Assembly: GCF_017874715.1 (NCBI RefSeq)
Contig: NZ_JAGGLR010000007.1
Location: forward strand, 62,001-126,000
Source of the DNA: Streptomyces iranensis
GTDB lineage: Bacteria > Actinomycetota > Actinomycetes > Streptomycetales > Streptomycetaceae
DNA length: 64,000 nt
Direction: 5' to 3'
Under the pieces are notes generated by a model. That model did not search any database. It was not told the DNA's origin and saw only the letters and a list, made by a program, of their open reading frames with translations. The translations under genes and the position numbers were made by a program. Positions 51,933-61,147 of this stretch are shown one piece after another; position 1 is the stretch's first letter, and the number at the start of each line of letters is the position of its first letter.

Positions 51933-54900
51933 TCAGCCCGGGGCACCCAGCCGCTCCTCCGGCCGGTCGGCCGGATCGAGCTCCAGCTGCTGGGCGAGCC
52001 CGGCGGCCAGGGCCTCCACGGTCGGATGCCGCCAGACGAAGTTGCCCGCGAGCTTGATGCTCAGCCCCGCCTCCAGCCGTACCCGCAGCTCCATGGCGAG
52101 CAGCGAGTCGAAGCCCAGCGACTTGAGCGGGGTCCGCGGATCGAGGGTGGTGCCGCTGAGCCGCAGCACGGCTCGGATGTGCCCGGTCAGATAGGACTCC
52201 AGCGCGGTGCGGCGGGCCGGACCGGCCGGGAGGGCGGCCAGCCGGGCGCGGATGTCGTCGGTGCTCTCCCGGCCGGCCGCCGGGGCGTCGTCGCCTGGGA
52301 GCAGCGGGGCGAACAGCGAGGACCGGCGGCCGGTGGCGGGGATCCAGGTGGCCGGTTCGCCGGGGATCACCCCGGTCTGCACCCGCCGATGGGCCAGCAG
52401 GGCGCCGAGCGCGCGCAGCCCCTCGTCCGTGGGGATGGTCTGGTAGCCGCGGTCGGCGAAGCCGGTGGCCACTCCGGTCTCGCCCCACGGGCCCCAGTTG
52501 ACCGCGAGGGTGGGCAGGCCGCGTGCCGAGCGCCAGGCGGCGAAGCCGTCCAGCCAGGCGTTGGCGGCCGCGTAGGCGCCCTGTCCGGCGTTGCCGAGCA
52601 GGGAGGCCATCGAGGAGTACACCGCGAACCAGTCGAGCCGGTGCCCCTCGGTGGCCTGGTGCAGCCGCCACGCCCCGGTGACCTTCGGCGCCCATACGCG
52701 GCGCAGCTGGTCCTCGCGGATGTTGGCCACGGCCGCGTCGTCGAGGACCATCGCGGAGTGGACGACGCCGTGCGGGGACGCCCCCTCGTCGGCGGTAGCG
52801 GCGGCCATCAGCCGCTCGGCCGTGTCCGGGCGGGCGATGTCGCCGGTGACGACGGTGATCCTGGTGCCCGCGGCGGAGAGCTCGGCGAGCGTCCGCGCGG
52901 CGGCGCCGACCGGTGCGGTCCGTCCGTTGAGCACCAGGTGGCCCGCGCCCTGCCGGGCCAGCCAGCGGGCGGTGGCGAGCCCGAGGCCGCGCAGGCCGCC
53001 GGTGACGATGTACGTCCCGCCGTCCCGCACCGTGCGGGGTCCGTCGGGCAGCACCGCGTCGACCTGGCCCTCCTGCGGGATGGTCAGCACGAGTTTGCCG
53101 ATGTGGCGGGCGCCGGCCATCTGCCGGAACGCATCGGTGACCTCCGCGAGCGGATAGGTGGTGCAGCGCAGTGGCTTGAGGCGGCCCTCGCCGATCGCGG
53201 TGAGCACCTCGCGCAGCATCGCCGCGTACTCCCGCGGGCGGTCCAGCTGAAGCTCCCTGAGGTCCACGGTGGAGAACGTGATGTTGTGGCGCAGCGGGGA
53301 GAGTCCGAGCGGTGCGTCGGAGAGGATGTCGCGGACGCCGAGTTCGACGAAGCGGCCGAAGGGGCGCAGACACTCGAGCCCGGCCCGGATGGCCGCCCCG
53401 GAGAGGGAGTTGAGCACCACGTCGACACCCTCGCCTCCGGTGGCCGCCATGACCTCGTCACGGAAGTCCAGCGACCGGGAGTCCATCACCCGGGCGACGC
53501 CCATCCCCCGCAGGAAGCGCCGCTTCTCCTCGCTGCCCGCCGTGGCCAGCACCTCGGCGCCCAGCAGCCGGGCCACCGCGATCGCGGCCAGCCCGGTGCC
53601 GCCGGTGGCCGAGTGGATCAGCACCCGCTCCCCCGCGCTCACCCGGCCGATGTGGCGCAGCGCGTACCAGGCGGTGAGGAAGGCGATCGGCAGCCCGGCG
53701 GCGGTGTGCGGGTCGAGGCCCTCGGGGAGGGGCGCGGTGCGGTCGGCGGGGACGACGGTGAAGGAGCCGAAGGCGCCGCCGTGCACATCGGCGGCCACCA
53801 CCCGGTCACCGGCACGGAGGTGGTCGACGCCGGGTCCCACCGCGCTCACCTCGCCCGCGCATTCGAAGCCGAGCCGGTAGCGGATGTCCTCGTCGCCGGG
53901 GAGCAGGCCCATGGCGGTGAGGACGTCACGGAAGTTCAGCCCCGCGGCGAGCACCCGCAGTTCCACCTCACCGGGTCCGGGCGGGCGGCGGGGGGTGGTG
54001 GTGAGCTCCAGGCTGCCGAGGTCGCCGAGGCGGCCGGCGCGCAGCCGGAAGCCGTCGGTGCCGCAGCGCGCGGTGCGGGCGGCGGCGGTGGTGCGCTCGG
54101 TGTCGGTGAGGGGCGCGTGGTCCAGTTCGGCGGTGTAGCGGGCTCCGTCGCGCAGTGCGATCTCGTCCTCGGGGCCGTCGGCGAGGAGTTCGGCGGCGAG
54201 GGTGTCCGCGAGCTGGTCCGGGGCGGCCGGGTCGGTGTCCACCGAGGTGGCCCGCAGCTCGGGGTGTTCCAGGGCGAGCACCCGCAGAAGTCCGCGGAGC
54301 GCGCTCTGTCCGGGGTCGGCCAGGTCGCCGGGGGTCACGGTACGGGCGCCCGAGGTGGCGGCGTAGAGGCGGGGCGGTTCGGGGAAGCGGGCGGTGAGTG
54401 CCTGGGCGGCGGCGAGCAGCCGGCGGGTGCGGCGCAGCCCGTCCTCCGCGCCACCCTCGGCGGGGTGCGGGCCACCCCCGGCGGAGTGCGGGGCGCCCCC
54501 GGCGGAGTGCGGGGCGCCCCCGGCGGGATGCGCGCCACCCTCAGCGGAGTGCGGGCCACCCCCGGCGGGATGCGCGCCACTCCCGGCGGGGTACGCACCA
54601 CCCTCAGCGGAGTGCCCGCCACCCCCGGCAGGATGCGCGCCACCCTCAGCGGAGGGCCCTCCACCCCCGGCAGGAAGCGCGCCGCCCCCGGCGGGGTGCG
54701 GGCCGCCCTCGGCGGGGTGCGCGCCGCACACGGCGGGTTGCGGGCCGCACACGAACACTACGGCGCGCGGCCTTTCCCCGGGGCGGGTGAGCCGGTTGGT
54801 GAGGGCGTCGCGGAACACGTCGAGCCTCTGGTCGGACAGGGGCAACTCCCACACCCGGGCGGTGGCACCGGCGGCGCGCAGGGCGGCGGCCAACGGGCGG

Positions 54901-57900
54901 GCGGTGCCGTCCGCCTCCCCGACGATCAGCCACCGTCCAGGGGGCCGGGTGGCCGGGGGCCGGGCGGCGCGCCGCCAGCCGACCTCGAGGAACCACTGGT
55001 CGGCCTCGGCCGCACGCTCCACGGCCCGGTGGACGATACGCAGCCCGTCGACGGCCAGGACCGGCCGACCCTCCGCGTCGAGCAGGCGGACGTGGCCGAT
55101 GGTGGCTCCGGGGGCGGTCTCGGCGAGCCGGGCGTGGCAGTACACGGCGGTCTCGGGGTCGCCGAGGACGCGTACGCATCGCATCCGCGCGGGGAGCAGC
55201 AGCCGCCGGTCGCCCTCGTCGAGCAGTCCGGCGACGAGGAGTTGCGCGCACAGGTCGACCAGGACGGGGTGGACACGCAGCCCGTGTCCGGGCTCACGGG
55301 CGGCCTCGGGGATCCGCACCCGGGCCCAGAAGCTGTTGCCGTGGCGGGAGGCGGACACCTCGGTTATGCCCTGGAAGGCCGGTCCGTGTGCCACGCCCCG
55401 GGCCCGCAGATCGGCGTACAGCGCTTCGGCCTCGATGGGCACGGGATGGCGCAGGGCGAGGGTACGGACGGAGGCGGCGCGGGAACGGGGCGGTACGGCG
55501 AGTCTGCGGAGCACCGCGGTGGCCTGCCGCACCCAGGCGCCGTCCTCGTCGCGTCCGAAGATCTCGCATTCGGCGCGGTCGGCGGCGGCGAGGGTCACCG
55601 TGGTGGACAGGTCGGTGTGGTCGGCGAGCCGCAGCAGCTCACGGAAGTGCAGATCGGTGACCTCGACCTCCTCGGGCCCGGCGCCGAACACCTCGCAGGC
55701 GGCGGTGAGCGCGAGGGCGTAGGAGGCCGCGCCGGGCAGGACGGGGGCGCCGTGCACCCGGTGGTCGTCGAGCCAGGGCAGGGCCGCGGTGCCGGTGCGG
55801 GCGCGCCAGGAGTGGCGGACGGGTTCGCCGGGCACCTCGAGGTGCGCGCCGGGGAGCGCACCGGCCGAGGCGGTATCGGCGGGGGCGGGGAGCGGGGCGT
55901 CGGCCCAGTGGCGGGTGCGGTCGAAGGTGATGGGCGGTACGTCGGCGAGTGCCGCGTCCGCGTACAGCGCGGACCAGTCGACGGGGACACCCGCGCAGTG
56001 CAGCGCGGCCAGCTGGGTCCGGAAGGTGGTCGGCTCGTCCGCCTCGCGGCGGAGTGTGGGCAGACCGACGGGGTCCTCCACCAGACCGGCGAGACCGGCC
56101 AGGACGGGGTGGGTGATGACCGGGTGGGGGGAGATCTCGACGTACACCAGGTGGCGGTCGGCCGCCGCGGCGGCGACGGCCGCGGAGAACCGGACCGGGT
56201 GGCGCAGATTGGCGCACCAGTAGTCGGCGTCGAAGGCGGGCGGGGTGTGCGGATCGTCCAGGACGGTGGTGTAGAAGGGCATCGCTGGGCGCCGGGGTTC
56301 GAGGTCGGCGAGGGCGGTGCGCAGATCGGCCAGGAGCGGGTCCACCTGGGGCGAGTGCGAGGCGACGTCCACGGCGATCGGCGCGGCGGGGACGGAGCGG
56401 GCCTGCCAGCCGGCGACGAGCCGTTCGATGTGTGCGGTGTCCCCGGCCACCACCGTGGAGCCGGGTGCGGCCATCACGGCCACGGTGACGGCTTCGGCGA
56501 CGCCCCCGCTGTCGAGTTCGGCCTGCACCTCGTCGGCGCCGAGGCCCACCGTGGCCATGGCACCGTTTCCGGCGACACGGGTGAGCAGCGCGGAGCGGCG
56601 GCAGATCACCTTGGCCCCGTCGGCGAGGGAGAGCGCCCCGGCCACCACGGCGGCGGCGACCTCGCCCATGGAGTGGCCGATGACCCCGGCGGGCTCCACG
56701 CCGTGGGCGCGCCAGGTGGCGGCGAGCGCGGTCTGGAGGGCGAACAGCACGGGCTGCACCCGGCCGCAGCCGGTCACCGGCGCACCGCGGCGGACGATGT
56801 CGAGCACCGAGAATCCGGACTCGGCGGCGATGAGGGCGTCGGCCTCGGCGAGCGCCTCGGCGAAGACCGGTTCGGTCTCCAGCAGCCGCCGTCCCATGCC
56901 GGGCCACTGGGAGCCCTGCCCGGAGAACACCCAGATCGGCCGGCGGGAGACCGCGGCGCCCACGGCGCCGCTCACCACGGCGGGGTGGGCCTGCCCGTCG
57001 GCGAACGCCCTCAGGGCGCCCACGAGTTCGGCGCGCGAGGCGGTGGTGACGCCGAGCCGCCCACGACCGGCGCCACGGCGCAGCGCCAGGGTGTGGGCGA
57101 TGTCGCGCAGCGGGGTGTCCGCGCCGTCGCCCTCCAGCCAGTCGGCCATCCGGCGGGCGGCGCCGGGCAGCACGGCCGGGGAGCCCGCGGGGACGAGGAA
57201 CACCTGCGGAACGGCGGAAGTGGCGGGCCGGGGGCGGGGCGGGGCGGGACGGGACACGGGGGCGGGCGGTTGTTCCAGGACCACATGGGCGTTGGTTCCG
57301 GAGAAGCCGAAGGAGGACACCGCGGCCAGCCGGGGGCCGGTCCGCACCGGCCAGAGGGTGAGCTCGCGAGGGATGAAGAAGCGGGTTCCCTCGGCGGCGA
57401 TGGCGGGATTCCACTGGGTGAAGTGCAGATTGGGCGGGATGAGTCCACGGCCCAGGCAGAGCACGGCCTTGATCAGCCCGGTGACACCGGCGGCGGGCTC
57501 CAGATGGCCCAGGTTGGTCTTGACCGAGGCCAGGGCGCAGCGGTCCCGGCCGGTGCCGTAGACCTGCGCGAGGCTGGTGAATTCGACCGGGTCGCCGACG
57601 GGGGTGCCGGTGCCGTGGGCCTCGACCATGCCGACGTCGGCGGCGTCGACCCCGGCGCGGCCGAGCGCCTCCTCGTACAGGGCGCGCTGGGCGGCGGCCG
57701 AGGGCGCGGCGAGCCCGTCGGAGTGGCCGTCCTGGTTGACGGCCGAGCCGCGCAGCACGGCCAGGATCCGGTCCCCGTCGCGCAGCGCGTCGGTGAGGCG
57801 TTTGAGGACGACGATGCCGCAGCCCTCGCCGCGGACGAAGCCGTCGGCGGCGGCGTCGAAGGCGTGGCAGTGGCCGGTGTGCGAGAGCATGCCCATCCGG

Positions 57901-58568
57901 TCGAACGAGCGGGTGATCCGCGGCTCGAACATCAGGGTGACCCCGCCGGCCAGGGCCAGATCGCACTCCCCCGCGCGCAGCGCCTGGACGGCCAGGTGGA
58001 CGGCGACCAGGGAGGACGAGCACGCGGTGTCCAGGGCCACCGACGGGCCGTGGAGGCCGAGGAGGTAGGAGATCCGGCCGGTGGCCACGCAGTGCCCGTT
58101 GGCCAGGGCGGAGCCCTCCAGCTCGCGGGGGTGCCGGTCGAGCCGGTTCATGTAGTCGTTGTAGCTGAGCCCGGCGAAGACGCCGGTGGCGGTGGAGCCG
58201 AGCCGGTCGGGTGGCATTCCGGCGTGTTCCAGGGCCTCCCAGACCACTTCCAGCAGCAGCCGGTGCTGGGGGTCGAGGACATCGGCCTCGCGTCCGGAGA
58301 CGCCGAAGAAGTCGGCGTCGAAGCCGGCCACATCGCGCAGATATCCGCCGCGTACGGGCGGCGCGGAGGCGGGGCGGGCGGTCGTGGCGGGGTCGGCCGC
58401 CCAGAGCGCGGCGCGCTCGGCGGGCGGTTCGCCGACGGCGTCGCGTCCGTCGGCCAGCAGCCGCCACAGGGCGGCGGGTGAGTCGGTGTCACCGGGGAGC
58501 CGGCAGCCCATGCCGACGATGGCGATGCGGCCGGGGGACCGGCCGGGGGCAGGAGTGTGCTGACGCAT
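51933..58568 (-). CDS. Single-module highly reducing type I PKS (KS-AT-DH-ER-KR-ACP), probably iterative
   Basis: 2211 residues. KS about 13-433 (Cys183, His318, His355); AT about 545-845 with GHSMGE (Ser633) and VASH (735-738), which fits neither the malonyl HAFH nor the methylmalonyl YASH code; DH about 908-1180 (His936 in HRVHGAPVLP, Asp1105 in HPVLVDLCAQL); a non-catalytic KR half about 1190-1480 containing a heptapeptide repeat; ER about 1507-1835 (GGTGLAAIAV); KR about 1850-2065 (GGLRGLG, LDD, Tyr1999); ACP about 2120-2195 (Ser2155). No docking helices, no thioesterase. One complete module without docking segments resembles stand-alone, MAS-like iterative PKSs, so it probably builds a saturated, perhaps branched acyl chain. 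ATG at 58568 follows a weak CGGAGA. It lies directly downstream of the divergent ketosynthase gene. Confidence 0.94.
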   Translation of the reverse strand: MRQHTPAPGRSPGRIAIVGMGCRLPGDTDSPAALWRLLADGRDAVGEPPAERAALWAADPATTARPASAPPVRGGYLRDVAGFDADFFGVSGREADVLDPQHRLLLEVVWEALEHAGMPPDRLGSTATGVFAGLSYNDYMNRLDRHPRELEGSALANGHCVATGRISYLLGLHGPSVALDTACSSSLVAVHLAVQALRAGECDLALAGGVTLMFEPRITRSFDRMGMLSHTGHCHAFDAAADGFVRGEGCGIVVLKRLTDALRDGDRILAVLRGSAVNQDGHSDGLAAPSAAAQRALYEEALGRAGVDAADVGMVEAHGTGTPVGDPVEFTSLAQVYGTGRDRCALASVKTNLGHLEPAAGVTGLIKAVLCLGRGLIPPNLHFTQWNPAIAAEGTRFFIPRELTLWPVRTGPRLAAVSSFGFSGTNAHVVLEQPPAPVSRPAPPRPRPATSAVPQVFLVPAGSPAVLPGAARRMADWLEGDGADTPLRDIAHTLALRRGAGRGRLGVTTASRAELVGALRAFADGQAHPAVVSGAVGAAVSRRPIWVFSGQGSQWPGMGRRLLETEPVFAEALAEADALIAAESGFSVLDIVRRGAPVTGCGRVQPVLFALQTALAATWRAHGVEPAGVIGHSMGEVAAAVVAGALSLADGAKVICRRSALLTRVAGNGAMATVGLGADEVQAELDSGGVAEAVTVAVMAAPGSTVVAGDTAHIERLVAGWQARSVPAAPIAVDVASHSPQVDPLLADLRTALADLEPRRPAMPFYTTVLDDPHTPPAFDADYWCANLRHPVRFSAAVAAAAADRHLVYVEISPHPVITHPVLAGLAGLVEDPVGLPTLRREADEPTTFRTQLAALHCAGVPVDWSALYADAALADVPPITFDRTRHWADAPLPAPADTASAGALPGAHLEVPGEPVRHSWRARTGTAALPWLDDHRVHGAPVLPGAASYALALTAACEVFGAGPEEVEVTDLHFRELLRLADHTDLSTTVTLAAADRAECEIFGRDEDGAWVRQATAVLRRLAVPPRSRAASVRTLALRHPVPIEAEALYADLRARGVAHGPAFQGITEVSASRHGNSFWARVRIPEAAREPGHGLRVHPVLVDLCAQLLVAGLLDEGDRRLLLPARMRCVRVLGDPETAVYCHARLAETAPGATIGHVRLLDAEGRPVLAVDGLRIVHRAVERAAEADQWFLEVGWRRAARPPATRPPGRWLIVGEADGTARPLAAALRAAGATARVWELPLSDQRLDVFRDALTNRLTRPGERPRAVVFVCGPQPAVCGAHPAEGGPHPAGGGALPAGGGGPSAEGGAHPAGGGGHSAEGGAYPAGSGAHPAGGGPHSAEGGAHPAGGAPHSAGGAPHSAGGGPHPAEGGAEDGLRRTRRLLAAAQALTARFPEPPRLYAATSGARTVTPGDLADPGQSALRGLLRVLALEHPELRATSVDTDPAAPDQLADTLAAELLADGPEDEIALRDGARYTAELDHAPLTDTERTTAAARTARCGTDGFRLRAGRLGDLGSLELTTTPRRPPGPGEVELRVLAAGLNFRDVLTAMGLLPGDEDIRYRLGFECAGEVSAVGPGVDHLRAGDRVVAADVHGGAFGSFTVVPADRTAPLPEGLDPHTAAGLPIAFLTAWYALRHIGRVSAGERVLIHSATGGTGLAAIAVARLLGAEVLATAGSEEKRRFLRGMGVARVMDSRSLDFRDEVMAATGGEGVDVVLNSLSGAAIRAGLECLRPFGRFVELGVRDILSDAPLGLSPLRHNITFSTVDLRELQLDRPREYAAMLREVLTAIGEGRLKPLRCTTYPLAEVTDAFRQMAGARHIGKLVLTIPQEGQVDAVLPDGPRTVRDGGTYIVTGGLRGLGLATARWLARQGAGHLVLNGRTAPVGAAARTLAELSAAGTRITVVTGDIARPDTAERLMAAATADEGASPHGVVHSAMVLDDAAVANIREDQLRRVWAPKVTGAWRLHQATEGHRLDWFAVYSSMASLLGNAGQGAYAAANAWLDGFAAWRSARGLPTLAVNWGPWGETGVATGFADRGYQTIPTDEGLRALGALLAHRRVQTGVIPGEPATWIPATGRRSSLFAPLLPGDDAPAAGRESTDDIRARLAALPAGPARRTALESYLTGHIRAVLRLSGTTLDPRTPLKSLGFDSLLAMELRVRLEAGLSIKLAGNFVWRHPTVEALAAGLAQQLELDPADRPEERLGAPG
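54447..54725 (-). repeat. About thirteen 21-bp units coding a heptapeptide repeat inside a PKS
   Basis: Residues about 1282-1374 of the PKS form a degenerate heptad repeat of the form GAHPAGG / GPHSAEG, interrupting the non-catalytic KR half between VVFVCGPQPAVC and EDGLRRTRRLLAAAQAL. The DNA units are similar but not identical and the array keeps frame. It should be an unstructured His/Gly/Pro-rich linker. Confidence 0.9.
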
Positions 58569-58652
58569 CGGGGTCTCCGTGGGTGGTGCTCGGCCCGGGG
58601 TGTGGGCCGTGAGGGGCCGTGGGGTGGAGATCGCCGCGGGGGTCGAACGGAC

Positions 58653-60050
58653 TCAGGTGGCGTCCGGGCCGCCCAGCAGCATCGCGTGCTTCACGCCACC
58701 GATCTGGTAGTTGAAGCTGAGCGCGTGGTCGAAGTCGAGGGGACGGGTGCGGGTGCCGGGGACGGGGTCGAAGGGGAGCCCGTCCACGGGCTGTTCGCAG
58801 TTGGCGGTGGGGCACACCTCGCCGAACTCCATCATCATCAGGGTCAGGGCGAGGCCGAGGCAGCCGGCGGGTGAGCCGTGGTGGCCGAAGCATCCCTCCT
58901 GGGAGGACATCAGCACGGTGGGGTCGGGGCCGTAGAGCTCCCTGATGGTGTTGGCCTCCAGGGCGGTGACGGCCGCGCCGCCGTCGCTGGCGCCATTGAT
59001 GTACGGCACCTGCTCGATCCGCCAGCGGTCGCCCAGGCAGAGGCGTACGGCCCTGGCGAGCTGCGCGCCGGAGTCGTCGGCCGCGAGTGGGTTGGCCAGG
59101 CCGTCGCGGGTCATGGCGGCGGCGAGCACCTGGCCGTAGAGGTGGGCGCCGCGGCGCGCGGCGTGCTCCCTGCTCTCCAGGACCACGGTGGCGGATCCCT
59201 CACCGTGGTTGATGCAGTCCGCGCGCCGGTCGTAGGGGCGCATCAGGGAGTCGAAGGACGGCAGCAGATCGGGCATTCCGGCGGCATCCATGCCGTCGTA
59301 GGCGTGCTGGGCGCCGTGCAGCAGCCGCTGGCCCTTCTGGATCAGGTCGACGTTGAAGACGTCGACGCCGGTCACCACCGCGAGGTCGGTCTCACCGGTC
59401 GCGATGAGGCGGCGGGCGTTGCCGATCTGTACGGCGGCGGAGGAGCAGCCGCAGGAGACGGTGAAGCAGGGGCCGACGGTCCGGGTCAGTGCGCCCTGGA
59501 CGACGGCCACGTCGGAAGGGGACACGGCCTGTTCGGCGGCGACGAACATCTCCAGGGCGTCGAGGGTGGTGGCGGAGTCGGGGTCGATGCCCAGCAGGGT
59601 GAGATAGCTGTCCACATTGGCGTCCACGCTGCCGCGGCCGACGAGCAGGGCCGCCTCGCCCAGCTCACCCGCGGCCAGGTCGAGTTCGGCGTCGGCACAC
59701 GCCTCGACGAGGGAGACCAGGCCGTAGCGGTGGGCGTTGGTGTAGTGGCGGGAGAAGAATTCGGGGATGTCGGGGAGGCGCTCCTCGAACTGCTCGGCGC
59801 TCAAATGGACCGAGCCGTAGTGGCTGTCGTGCCGGTCGAGGACGGTACGGCCGTGGGAGGCGATGTCCCACACCTGGGCCGCGGTGAAGACGGGTTCGGC
59901 GCCGCCTGGGAGGCAGAAACCCAGGCCGGTGACGACGGCGTCCCGTGGGTTTCCGGGGCCCCCGGAGGCCGGCCGGGGTGGGTGCCGGCGCGGGCTCACG
60001 ACGCCCTGCCGGATCTGAGGAGGGTCATGACGGTGGTCCCTTTCGCTCAC
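58653..60050 (-). CDS. Stand-alone divergent ketosynthase (KAS-II fold) lacking one catalytic His and the Lys
   Basis: 465 residues. The N-terminal half carries the nucleophile in TVSCGCSSAAVQIGNA (Cys202). At the position of the first catalytic His (YINAHGTST in normal KAS) it reads YINGASDGG, so His is Ala354. At KSMTGH it reads QEGCFGHHG: His390 is present but the Lys is Glu385. It is therefore not a normal condensing enzyme and not a chain-length factor either, since it keeps the Cys. It may transfer or load acyl chains, or condense by a changed mechanism, for the neighbouring PKS, whose start is 84 bases away on the same strand. The first ~35 residues are a low-complexity extension. GTG at 60050 has a poor ribosome site. 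Confidence 0.85.
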   Translation of the reverse strand: MSERDHRHDPPQIRQGVVSPRRHPPRPASGGPGNPRDAVVTGLGFCLPGGAEPVFTAAQVWDIASHGRTVLDRHDSHYGSVHLSAEQFEERLPDIPEFFSRHYTNAHRYGLVSLVEACADAELDLAAGELGEAALLVGRGSVDANVDSYLTLLGIDPDSATTLDALEMFVAAEQAVSPSDVAVVQGALTRTVGPCFTVSCGCSSAAVQIGNARRLIATGETDLAVVTGVDVFNVDLIQKGQRLLHGAQHAYDGMDAAGMPDLLPSFDSLMRPYDRRADCINHGEGSATVVLESREHAARRGAHLYGQVLAAAMTRDGLANPLAADDSGAQLARAVRLCLGDRWRIEQVPYINGASDGGAAVTALEANTIRELYGPDPTVLMSSQEGCFGHHGSPAGCLGLALTLMMMEFGEVCPTANCEQPVDGLPFDPVPGTRTRPLDFDHALSFNYQIGGVKHAMLLGGPDAT

Positions 60051-60518
60051 ACCGGAGTACGGGGCCGCCGGTACGGCGAGTCGCCGAATGCACGGTGAGA
60101 CCGCCGGTGTTCCGGAATCGGTTCATGGTGAATTCGGCGCGTGCGGCGCGGCGTTGGACGTACTCGAAGCCTTTCCCCGTTGGATGGTGAGTCGTCTCCG
60201 TCGGGAGAGCCGTCATCGTCCGGAAAGGACAGGTGGAATAGTTGACGCTACGCCTGGAGGGACAGGGGCCGGTAGGTGGTGTCGTATCACCGCGGTGGAT
60301 TCGGCCGTTCCGGCGCACCGCCCTTGTACCCCCGGAGCCCATGCCGCGCGACCCCGGAGAAAAGGGGGCTCGTGCCCCGGTTCACGCCCCCTCTTGTGGA
60401 ATCTTTCTGAAAGAGCGTAGAGAAAAGGACGCCTCAGGCACTCACTGAGTATGGGGCGGTTTTGAGCACAGGGAAGAGGTCCCTTCACGGAGGGGGCGAA
60501 AGACGCAAAGGGTGGTAG
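60051..60518. promoter_or_regulatory. Divergent intergenic region between the ketosynthase and Lrp/AsnC genes
   Basis: 468 bases, lower GC than the flanks, likely holding promoters for the leftward KS-PKS operon and the rightward regulator. Visible: AGGGGGC ... GCCCCCT hairpin arms near 60365-60403, CTCAG-N7-CTGAG near 60433-60450, and an A-rich stretch near 60405-60430. A leftward open frame from ATG 60213 to 60025 (63 residues, MTALPTETTHHPTGKGFEYV) overlaps the ketosynthase start but has no good ribosome site; I leave it uncalled. Confidence 0.5.
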
Positions 60519-61013
60519 ATGATGACACATCAGTCCGTACCGTTCGACGATCTGGACCGCAAAATCGTTGCGGCGCTGGTCGCCAACGCCAGGACCAGCT
60601 TCACGGAGATCGGCGCCGCGATCGGGCTCTCGGCCTCCGCGGTCAAGCGCCGCGTCGACCGGATGCGGGAGACCGATGTGATCACCGGCTTCACCACCAC
60701 CGTGCGCCCGGCCGCCCTCGGCTGGCGGACCGAGGCATATGTCGAGGTGTACTGCGACAGCGCCGCGCCACCCCGGCGCCTCGCGGAGGTCGTGCGCAAC
60801 TATCCGGAGATCATCGCGGCCATGACGGTGACCGGCGGCGCGGACGCCCTGCTGCATGTCATGGCCACCGATGTGGAGCATTTCGAGGAGGTGCTGGAGC
60901 GCATCCGGGCCGAGCCCTTCGTCCGCCAGACGATCAGCTACATGGTCCTGTCGCACCTGCTCACGGGCAGTGCGGAGGCCGGCGCGGCCCCTCCCGCGAC
61001 CGCGACGCAATGA
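60519..61013 (+). CDS. Lrp/AsnC-family transcriptional regulator
   Basis: 164 residues. N-terminal HTH about 8-58 (LDRKIVAALVANARTSFTEIGAAIGLSASAVKRRVDRMRETDVI) and C-terminal RAM ligand-binding domain about 70-145 (AYVEVYCDSAAPPRRLAEVV, EIIAAMTVTGGADALLHVMATDVEHFEEVLERI). It precedes the arginine/ornithine genes by 134 bases and is the natural amino-acid-responsive regulator of them; it could also control the divergent KS-PKS operon through the shared intergenic region. ATG at 60519 or 60522 follows AGGGTGG. Confidence 0.93.
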   Translation: MMTHQSVPFDDLDRKIVAALVANARTSFTEIGAAIGLSASAVKRRVDRMRETDVITGFTTTVRPAALGWRTEAYVEVYCDSAAPPRRLAEVVRNYPEIIAAMTVTGGADALLHVMATDVEHFEEVLERIRAEPFVRQTISYMVLSHLLTGSAEAGAAPPATATQ

Positions 61014-61147
61014 ACCGCCGCGAACCGGCCTCCGCACGCAGCATTGGTGCGCCGACGCGCAGTTTTCTTTTCTTGTCTCCCCTCTCCTCCGCTTTCTACC
61101 GTTGATTCATCCCCCCGGTCGCCCGCGGAAGCGAGAGGAATCCTCCG

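Noticed and set aside
60025..60213. 63-codon minus-strand ORF before the ketosynthase
   Set aside because: No good ribosome site and no recognisable pattern; overlaps the ketosynthase start.
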